Source: Candidatus Woesearchaeota archaeon (GTDB lineage: Archaea; Nanobdellota; Nanobdellia; Woesearchaeales; SM23-78). From it: 9,862 nucleotides of DNA. Numbering within the stretch: position 1 is the stretch's first letter; every line of letters begins with the position of its first letter. Location: NCBI GenBank assembly GCA_019322375.1, contig JAHWIP010000024.1:1-9862 (forward strand). Direction: 5' to 3'. The position numbers were made by a program, and so were the translations under genes. Shown here in pieces: positions 6,125 through 9,862 of the stretch. Under the pieces are notes generated by a model, which saw nothing but the letters and a program-made list of their open reading frames with translations, searched no databases and was not told the origin of the DNA.

Positions 6125-7161
6125 AAAAACAAAAGAAAAAAGAGCTTTGCCCTCATTGTATAGATAAAGGTAAAAGGCCTTGGTACAAGGAAAGATTATA
6201 TATTGTTATGCTGATAACTGCTGTGTTGCTGGTTGTGAGTTATCTTCTTCCACTGCTAAATCCTTTTTTTAATGCTTTTATTGATTATCTTAAGCTGATT
6301 TGGTGGGCTATTCTGCTTGGAATATTCATTGGAGGGATTATTGATCATTTTGTTCCAAGGGAGTATGTATCAAAGTTCTTGTCAACTCATAAAAAGAGAA
6401 GCATCTTTTATGCTGTTGGTTTTGGTTTTCTTATGAGTGCGTGCAGCCATGGCATTCTTGCAATTGCAATCCAGCTTTATAAAAAAGGAGCATCTATACC
6501 TTCTGTAATTGCTTTTTTACTGGCTTCTCCTTGGGCTAATCTTCCAATAACTATCCTTTTACTTGGTTTTTTTGGTGTAAAAGCATTGTTCCTGATTGTG
6601 TCTGCAATAATTATTGCTATAATCACAGGTTTTGTTTATCAACTGCTTAATAAGAAGGGAAAGATTGAGAAAAATCCTCATACAATTAAAATATCAAAGA
6701 AGTTTTCAATAAGAAAAGATATTAAGAAAAGGTTTAAGAAGTACAAATGGTCAGGTGCAGACTTCCGCGGTGTTTTAAAAGGTGCCTGGGCTTTGGCAAA
6801 AATGGTTATGTGGTGGATTTTCATTGGCATGATTCTTGCTTCTGTTGCAAGGGCTTTTGTTCCCCATCACTTCTTTATGAAATATCTTGGTCCCAGCCTG
6901 CTTGGGCTTGGCATCACTCTTATTTTTGCAACTATCATTGAAGTTTGCTCTGAGGGTAGCTCTGTGCTTGCTTTTGAAATCTTTAACCAGACTAAGGCTT
7001 TTGGTAACAGCTTTACATTCTTAATGGCAGGTGTGGCTACTGATTACACAGAAATAGGTTTAATATGGTCTAATATTGGAAAGAAAACAGCTCTTTGGCT
7101 TCCTGTGATTACTGTTCCTCAGATCCTAGTTCTTGGTTATCTCTTTAATATTCTCTTATAA
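6121..7161 (+). CDS. DUF318/ArsP-type permease (PF03773-like)
   Basis: The 346-residue protein has about eight membrane helices in two halves separated by a very basic cytosolic loop (177-215). Each half carries a related Cys motif in a helix: SACSHG (C108) and EVCSEGS (C276). ASPWANLP (135-142) and ATDYTEIG (306-313) are further conserved-looking positions. This duplicated CSxG layout is that of the predicted permease family DUF318, which includes ArsP exporters of organoarsenicals and many uncharacterised transporters in thiol-rich settings. The N-terminus adds a cytosolic CPHC (10-13) that could accept a metal ion. The substrate cannot be read from sequence; the HMA-like and Cys/Met-rich partners point to a soft metal, metalloid or sulfur species. 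Start by ATGA coupling to the previous gene. The 3' end overlaps the convergent regulator by 6 nt. Confidence 0.82.
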   Translation: MKKQKKKELCPHCIDKGKRPWYKERLYIVMLITAVLLVVSYLLPLLNPFFNAFIDYLKLIWWAILLGIFIGGIIDHFVPREYVSKFLSTHKKRSIFYAVGFGFLMSACSHGILAIAIQLYKKGASIPSVIAFLLASPWANLPITILLLGFFGVKALFLIVSAIIIAIITGFVYQLLNKKGKIEKNPHTIKISKKFSIRKDIKKRFKKYKWSGADFRGVLKGAWALAKMVMWWIFIGMILASVARAFVPHHFFMKYLGPSLLGLGITLIFATIIEVCSEGSSVLAFEIFNQTKAFGNSFTFLMAGVATDYTEIGLIWSNIGKKTALWLPVITVPQILVLGYLFNILL

Positions 7162-7728
7162 ATTCTTTACTTCATCCATGCATTTCTGATCATGCGTTAC
7201 TTGTTCTTTGCTTTCATAATCTATGTTAAGGGGCATTACCAGGTCTTTGGCTGAGGATATCACTATGTTCATCTCTATCTCTTTTACTTTTGGGTTTCCT
7301 CTTAAATGGTAGTTCACTATTCCTTCCAGTCTTTTAAGGTCTGTTGCCATAAAGAACAAGCACAGATTATATTTTCCAGAGGTTACAAGTGCATTGATAA
7401 AAAAAGGGCAGTCTTTGAACTCCTTGATTACTGCTGTTGTGTCTGTTGAATTAATATCCACTTTTGCAAGGCTTAAATCCACTACTCTGAAGTTCACTCC
7501 GCTTATGTTGTGCAGGATTCCTTTTTGCTGCAGTCTTCTTATCCTTGCCCCTACTGACGGCTGTGATAACTTGATTTTTTTTGCAATTTCTTCCTGTGAT
7601 ATTTTTGGATTCTTTTGTATCATTGATAATAGGGTGTTGTCTCTGTCATCCAGCCCTAACTTTTCATTGAACTGGATTTTTTTCTTAAAGTCGTCTAATT
7701 TGGAGAATAGTTTTTGTTTTCCGGGCAT
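7156..7728 (-). CDS. Lrp/AsnC-family transcription regulator
   Basis: Lrp/AsnC proteins are DNA-binding dimers or octamers that sense amino acids or other small ligands. In this 190-residue protein the helix-turn-helix covers about 25-72 (LDDRDNTLLSMIQKN, ISQEEIAKKIKLSQPSVGARIRRLQQKGIL), and the RAM/ligand domain covers about 84-165 with the alternating KVDINSTDTTAVIKEF, VTSGKYNLCLFFMATD and VKEIEMNIVISS strands. The first 24 residues are a basic extension before the usual start, and the C-terminus has C183 in DQKCMDE. C107 and C123 lie in the RAM domain, so thiol or metal sensing is possible but unproven. The gene is convergent with the permease and divergent from the DUF1858 operon, so it could control either one as well as itself. 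The start at 7728 has no ribosome binding site; BRE-TATA-like DNA lies at 7761-7775. Confidence 0.88.
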   Translation of the reverse strand: MPGKQKLFSKLDDFKKKIQFNEKLGLDDRDNTLLSMIQKNPKISQEEIAKKIKLSQPSVGARIRRLQQKGILHNISGVNFRVVDLSLAKVDINSTDTTAVIKEFKDCPFFINALVTSGKYNLCLFFMATDLKRLEGIVNYHLRGNPKVKEIEMNIVISSAKDLVMPLNIDYESKEQVTHDQKCMDEVKNL

Positions 7729-7760
7729 TTTCTTATAACATAAAGAGGAATTAACTAATA

Positions 7761-7775
7761 TTTATAAATTTTTCC
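7761..7775 (-). promoter_or_regulatory. BRE and TATA box of the Lrp/AsnC gene
   Basis: On the minus strand GGAAAAA is followed by TTTATAAAT, a good BRE plus TATA element. The predicted start falls near 7740, leaving a leader of about 12 nt with no clear ribosome binding site. Confidence 0.5.
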
Positions 7776-7826
7776 TTTTATTTAAAAGATTTTATATTAT
7801 TTTTCTTATATTTCAGAGTAATCAAA

Positions 7827-7834
7827 TTTATATA
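7827..7834 (+). promoter_or_regulatory. TATA box of the DUF1858 transcript
   Basis: TTTATATA within a long AT-rich run predicts transcription start near 7855-7860, which is where the sequence turns abruptly GC-rich. The distance to the ATG at 8004 implies a leader of about 145 nt, far longer than any other in the window. Confidence 0.5.
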
Positions 7835-7836
7835 TT

Positions 7837-7851
7837 TATGTTGGAAACATA
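7837..7851. promoter_or_regulatory. 15-nt inverted repeat TATGTT-GGA-AACATA, possible operator
   Basis: Two perfect 6-nt arms flank GGA between the TATA box (7827-7834) and the expected transcription start. The placement is the same as the palindrome at 5841-5859 but the sequence differs, so a different regulator would be involved. The neighbouring Lrp/AsnC protein is a candidate. Confidence 0.45.
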
Positions 7852-7857
7852 TCCATA

Positions 7858-8003
7858 CACTGCCCAAAGCTTTGCTGCTTGGGAAAGTCTGCTGCTGCCA
7901 CCCAGCCAATAAAAACAAATTCCAATCAACCCCCCACACCGCGTGGACAAGGCTGGGGTGGTGCTTGCAGATAAAAAAAACAAAAAGCCAAGAGGAAAAA
8001 GAT
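7858..8003 (+). ncRNA. Structured GC-rich leader or small RNA upstream of the DUF1858 gene
   Basis: The stretch after the predicted start is far richer in G and C than its flanks and folds well. Hairpin 1 pairs CCCAAAGC (7863-7870) with GCTTGGG (7877-7883), with one bulged A. Hairpin 2 spans 7888-7971. Its base is TCTGC with GCAGA, followed by a 5-by-5 internal loop. Above that a 10-bp stem pairs CCACCCAGCC (7898-7907) with GGCTGGGGTGG (7951-7961) with one bulged G, and an inner CCAC/GTGG hairpin lies at 7934-7946. An A-rich single strand then leads to the ribosome binding site at 7992-7996. In AT-rich archaea, GC islands often mark RNA genes. It could be a riboswitch-like leader, an independent small RNA, or an H/ACA-like guide: the lower stem, internal loop and upper stem fit, but no ACA box is well placed. 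No plausible peptide is encoded. Confidence 0.5.
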
Positions 8004-8222
8004 ATGGCAAAGAAAATGCAAAGGGAAAAAGAACCAGTAACCAAAGAAATGGTTATTGGAGAAATCCTGGAAAAACATCCTGGCTCAGCAAAAATAATGA
8101 TGAAACACGGCATGCACTGCATTGGGTGCCATGTAGCAACCTGGGAGACCATTGAGCAGGCTGCAACCGCTCATGGAATTAATATTGCTCAACTCTTAAA
8201 AGAATTAAATAAAAGAAATTAA
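8004..8222 (+). CDS. DUF1858 domain protein (small redox-disulfide domain)
   Basis: The 72-residue protein matches the DUF1858 fold: VTKEMVIGEILEKHPGSAKIMMKHGMHCIGCHVATWETIEQAATAHGI. It has the diagnostic C39-x2-C42 in the HCIGCH sequence after a helical region, and a C-terminal helix ending LLKELN. Such domains occur alone or beside hybrid-cluster and other redox proteins and are thought to be small dithiol or metal-binding proteins in the cytosol; no reaction is established. The ATG at 8004 follows GAGGAAAAAGAT with the binding site at 7992-7996. Upstream in-frame codons from a TTG at 7872 run through the structured leader and are not used. The 34-residue gene begins 12 nt after its stop, and both are followed by terminator-like hairpins, so they form one transcript. 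Confidence 0.85.
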   Translation: MAKKMQREKEPVTKEMVIGEILEKHPGSAKIMMKHGMHCIGCHVATWETIEQAATAHGINIAQLLKELNKRN

Positions 8223-8234
8223 GGGGTGAGTTAA

Positions 8235-8339
8235 ATGAAAAGCTACCAGGACTCAGTTGAGGTTAACCTGGACGACATAGAAGGCATAGACCTTGAAAGA
8301 GCAAGGTTTATAAGAGGATACATAAAAGCAGTGTCATAA
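8235..8339 (+). CDS. 34-residue hypothetical peptide
   Basis: ATG at 8235 opens a 34-codon frame ending at TAA 8337-8339, with a strong GGGGTGA binding site (8224-8230) 4 nt ahead. The peptide is acidic at the front (QDSVEVNLDDIEGIDLE) and basic toward the end (RARFIRGYIKAVS), and is compatible with a short amphipathic helix. It lacks Cys, unlike its neighbours. The binding site, the position 12 nt after the DUF1858 stop and the terminator 1 nt beyond the stop all favour a real translated gene. No family is recognised. It might be a small partner of the DUF1858 protein or a leftover of a longer gene. Confidence 0.6.
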   Translation: MKSYQDSVEVNLDDIEGIDLERARFIRGYIKAVS

Positions 8340-8368
8340 CAAAAAACTCACTAAACGTGAGTTTTTTG
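8340..8368 (+). terminator. Strong hairpin terminator after the DUF1858 transcript
   Basis: A perfect 12-bp stem joins CAAAAAACTCAC (8340-8351) and GTGAGTTTTTTG (8357-8368) around the loop TAAAC. The A-run on one arm and T-run on the other make it look like an intrinsic terminator in either direction. It begins directly at the stop of the 34-residue peptide. Confidence 0.75.
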
Positions 8369-8389
8369 AATGTTTTATTGTGGCTTCAT

Positions 8390-8409
8390 CCAGCACATAA
8401 ATGTGCTGG
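8390..8409 (+). terminator. Second hairpin with T-run ahead of rubrerythrin
   Basis: CCAGCACAT and ATGTGCTGG form a perfect 9-nt inverted repeat around AA, followed by TTTT. It may back up the first terminator. As DNA, the 20-nt palindrome could also be a binding site upstream of the rubrerythrin promoter, about 30 nt from its TATA box. Confidence 0.5.
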
Positions 8410-8436
8410 TTTTCGCCTCAACTGCAACATAATAAG

Positions 8437-8448
8437 AAAATATAAAAG
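8437..8448 (+). promoter_or_regulatory. TATA box of the rubrerythrin operon
   Basis: AAAATATAAAAG predicts a start near 8467-8470. The leader of about 20 nt holds GGGGTGAT (8475-8482). Confidence 0.5.
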
Positions 8449-8488
8449 AACAAAAGAAATTCCAACATAAAATTGGGGTGATATGAAA

Positions 8489-9037
8489 ATGAAGAATACA
8501 GAAGAAAATCTAAAAGCAGCTTTTGCAGGTGAGAGCCAAGCAAGAAATAAATATGATTATTTTGCAAAGACTGCAAAAAAACAAGGCTATCATTATATTG
8601 CAAAGATATTTGAGGAAACAGCCCTGAATGAGATGCAGCATGCAAAGGATGAGTTCAAGCTTCTAAAAGGAATAGGGGATACAAAAGCCAATCTAAAAGC
8701 TGCAATTGAAGGCGAGCACTATGAAACAACAGATATGTATCCAAGTTTTGCAAAGGATGCAGAAAAAGAAGGCAATAAAAAAGCAGCCACCTTGTTCAGG
8801 CAGGTAGCCAAGGTAGAGGCTCATCATGAAGCCAGGTACAAGAAGCTGCTTGAAATGGTGGAAAAAGGAACTGTTTACAAAAGAGAAAAGCCAATTAACT
8901 GGAAATGTTCAAAATGCGGTTATATTCACAAAGGAACAGAACCACCCAAAGAATGCCCTTCATGCAAGCATGAAAAAGAATATTATGAGCCAGCATGTAT
9001 GTGCTTTGAAGATGATTGCAAGTGCTGTAATCCATAA
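8489..9037 (+). CDS. rbr: Rubrerythrin with rubredoxin-like domain and extra C-terminal Cys tail
   Basis: Rubrerythrin reduces hydrogen peroxide in the cytosol of anaerobes, using a diiron site fed by a rubredoxin-type iron. The 182-residue protein has the four-helix ferritin-like part with ligands E15, E48-x2-H51, E76-x2-E79 and E110-x2-H113. A rubredoxin-like domain follows with CSKC (140-143) and CPSC (156-159). After it comes an unusual tail, CMCFEDDCKCCNP, with five Cys in the last 13 residues, normally absent. The ATG at 8489 is preferred because GGTGA lies 7 nt before it; an ATG at 8483, two codons earlier, touches the binding site. Its own promoter and the two upstream hairpins separate it from the DUF1858 transcript. 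The glutaredoxin-like gene starts 11 nt after its stop and probably shares the message. Confidence 0.92.
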   Translation: MKNTEENLKAAFAGESQARNKYDYFAKTAKKQGYHYIAKIFEETALNEMQHAKDEFKLLKGIGDTKANLKAAIEGEHYETTDMYPSFAKDAEKEGNKKAATLFRQVAKVEAHHEARYKKLLEMVEKGTVYKREKPINWKCSKCGYIHKGTEPPKECPSCKHEKEYYEPACMCFEDDCKCCNP

Positions 9038-9043
9038 GGAGGT
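9036..9043 (+). promoter_or_regulatory. Full-length Shine-Dalgarno site AAGGAGGT
   Basis: The best ribosome binding site in the window overlaps the rubrerythrin stop codon and lies 5 nt before the ATG at 9049. High translation of the glutaredoxin-like protein is suggested. Confidence 0.7.
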
Positions 9044-9048
9044 AGAAA

Positions 9049-9312
9049 ATGAAAAAAGAAACAAAGGAAGAAGAAAAACCTACAATTAAAGTTTACTCAA
9101 CACAAACCTGCCCTTATTGTTTTAAGGCAAAAGACTTCTTAAAAGAAAAAGGAGTTGAGTTTGAAGACATAGATGTGTCTGTGAATCAGGAAGCAGCTCA
9201 TGAAATGATTGAGAAGTCAGGGCAGATGGGAGTGCCTGTTATTGATATTAACGGCAAAATCATTGTTGGGTTTGACCAGAATGCAATTGAAGAAGCAATT
9301 AGTAAAAAATAA
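9049..9312 (+). CDS. Glutaredoxin-like (thioredoxin-fold) protein with CPYC active site
   Basis: The 87-residue protein is a small thioredoxin-fold dithiol oxidoreductase. It has strand IKVYSTQT, the active site C21-P-Y-C24, helix FKAKDFLKEKGV, strand EFEDIDVS, and the cis-proline loop MGVPVI (P63), followed by GKIIVGFD and a closing helix. The pattern matches the NrdH/glutaredoxin-like group found in archaea and anaerobes. It probably reduces protein disulfides or persulfides in the cytosol. The first 11 residues are a charged extension before the fold. Position directly behind rubrerythrin suggests it supplies or recovers thiols during oxidative stress, perhaps including those of the rubrerythrin tail. 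The electron donor is not visible in the window. Confidence 0.9.
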   Translation: MKKETKEEEKPTIKVYSTQTCPYCFKAKDFLKEKGVEFEDIDVSVNQEAAHEMIEKSGQMGVPVIDINGKIIVGFDQNAIEEAISKK

Positions 9313-9330
9313 TTTTTAGGAAGTGACCCT

Positions 9331-9636
9331 GTGAAAGCAAAAAACCACACAAAGCAAGATCCAGATGAAAGAATTAAAGCAGAATTAGAACAAAAGAATT
9401 GGCAACGTGCAGGACACGAATATACTGAATTCACAAAATTAGATAAATCTGGTCTTTTCAAAACTTCAGCTGTTAAGTCATTAGATGAAATAAAAAAAAC
9501 ATATCTTGAAAAATATGGAAGTCATGGCTTTAATGAAGTCAGAATAGAGCCTGCACACAATCCTATAACTGGTGAAGAAATAAAAGGAAAGATATATGTT
9601 TATTTAAGGAGATCTGATAAACCTGAAAAAGAATAA
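9331..9636 (+). CDS. Hypothetical 101-residue charged protein
   Basis: I do not recognise this protein. A GTG start at 9331 follows TAGGAAGTGA (9317-9326), giving 101 residues. The first 25 are very polar and probably helical. The middle, EYTEFTKLDKSGLFKTSAVKSLDEIKKTYLEKYG, looks helical, and the end, FNEVRIEPAHNPITGEEIKGKIYVYLRR, looks like strands joined by a turn, giving a small alpha/beta domain. It contains no Cys. It starts 18 nt after the glutaredoxin-like stop, so it likely belongs to the rubrerythrin transcript. Codon use and base composition match its neighbours. Confidence 0.65.
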   Translation: MKAKNHTKQDPDERIKAELEQKNWQRAGHEYTEFTKLDKSGLFKTSAVKSLDEIKKTYLEKYGSHGFNEVRIEPAHNPITGEEIKGKIYVYLRRSDKPEKE

Positions 9637-9656
9637 AAGAGATGATGTGAATAAAG

Positions 9657-9666
9657 AATTATAAAG
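9657..9666 (+). promoter_or_regulatory. TATA box for a leaderless rubredoxin-like mRNA
   Basis: AATTATAAAG ends 24 nt before the ATG at 9691, almost the same spacing as in the leaderless genes at 3356 and 3892. This supports 9691 over the in-frame ATG at 9667. Confidence 0.45.
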
Positions 9667-9690
9667 ATGCTAAAAATAAGAAAAATAAAA

Positions 9691-9843
9691 ATGCAAGGAA
9701 AAAAATTCTGGAGATGTAATGTGTGCAATGACATACATTATGGAATTAAAGGGCCAGAGATTTGTCCTACTTGCAAGGCTAAGAATGCTTATGTTGAGAC
9801 TGAAGAAAAAGAAGCAGGGTTTGTGATGGGAATAGCAAAATGA
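9691..9843 (+). CDS. Small rubredoxin-like / zinc-ribbon protein
   Basis: The 50-residue protein reads FWRCNVCNDIHYG near the front and EICPTCKAKNAYVE after it, with C9-x2-C12 and C25-x2-C28. This is the metal knuckle pair of the C-terminal domain of rubrerythrins and of short rubredoxin-like proteins, which bind iron or zinc. A spacing of 12 residues between the pairs is shorter than in true rubredoxin. The context suggests electron transfer to rubrerythrin, but a structural zinc ribbon is equally possible. No ribosome binding site precedes ATG 9691. An upstream in-frame ATG at 9667 would add the basic MLKIRKIK. Confidence 0.7.
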   Translation: MQGKKFWRCNVCNDIHYGIKGPEICPTCKAKNAYVETEEKEAGFVMGIAK

Positions 9844-9862
9844 AAAAGCGAGAACTAATAGA
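9840..9862 (+). CDS. Start of a further gene, cut by the window edge
   Basis: An ATG at 9840 overlaps the stop of the rubredoxin-like gene as ATGA, the same coupling seen at 6121. Only seven codons (MKKRELI) are visible, so no product can be assigned. Confidence 0.4.

Noticed and set aside
7394..7738. Plus-strand frame across the Lrp/AsnC gene
   Set aside because: The minus strand encodes a complete Lrp/AsnC protein with both domains; the plus frame is its shadow.
7872..8003. In-frame extension of the DUF1858 protein from a TTG
   Set aside because: The translated sequence is unlike the family, has no binding site, and covers the paired RNA stems; the ATG at 8004 has a good site.
8483..8488. 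ATG two codons upstream for rubrerythrin
   Set aside because: Only 1-2 nt separate it from the GGTGA site, against 7 nt for the ATG at 8489; it cannot be fully excluded and changes only two residues.
8826..9089. Frame overlapping the rubrerythrin 3' half
   Set aside because: It is out of frame with the diiron and rubredoxin motifs and has no start signal.
1..9862. CRISPR array, insertion sequence, prophage or integrase
   Set aside because: No regularly spaced direct repeats, terminal inverted repeats around a transposase, or phage-type proteins were seen.

Overview
This window reads as a piece of an AT-rich archaeal genome, most likely a DPANN-type lineage (for example Woesearchaeota or Pacearchaeota); the lineage is an inference. 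The archaeal signs are seen directly. There are TATA boxes of the TTTAAATA/TTTATATA kind, some with purine/A-rich BRE-like bases just upstream. Three genes look leaderless, with the TATA box ending 25-26 nt before the ATG, and other genes use GGTGA or GGAGGT Shine-Dalgarno sites. Gene content agrees: an FtsY end, an Lrp/AsnC regulator, a PP-loop enzyme with an NFACT-R-like tail, and many very small Cys-rich proteins.

Layout. Bases 1-369 hold the 3' end of ftsY. A 54-residue Cys/His-rich protein (388-552, minus) and a base-paired intergenic stretch (590-683) follow. A DUF3419/BtaA-like SAM-binding protein (736-1437, minus) is divergent from a single-chain transketolase (1518-3317). Next are two genes that each appear to have their own leaderless promoter: a two-helix membrane protein with a cytosolic winged helix (3356-3856) and a PP-loop tRNA-thiolation-like enzyme (3892-4887).

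Bases 4982-7161 form what looks like a thiophilic-metal or sulfur-species handling module. It has a three-helix membrane protein with a degenerate HMA domain and a Cys-rich tail, a Cys/Met/Gly-rich small membrane protein, and a DUF318/ArsP-type permease whose ATG overlaps the preceding stop (ATGA). Perfect or near-perfect palindromes occupy the promoters. An Lrp/AsnC regulator (7156-7728, minus) converges on the permease with a 6-nt overlap.

Bases 7827-9843 form a redox and stress group. A promoter with a 15-nt inverted repeat drives a roughly 145-nt leader with strong predicted secondary structure. The leader precedes a DUF1858 protein and a 34-residue peptide, which are closed by two tandem hairpins. 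A new promoter then starts rubrerythrin, glutaredoxin-like protein and an unknown 101-residue protein, followed by a leaderless rubredoxin-like protein and the first codons of a further gene at the window edge.

Taken together, the right two thirds of the window combine metal/thiol transport, dithiol redox proteins and peroxide defence. The two most interesting points are the three-gene membrane module with operator-like palindromes (4898-7161) and the structured leader or ncRNA at 7858-8003. No rRNA, tRNA, CRISPR array, transposase or integrase was seen.
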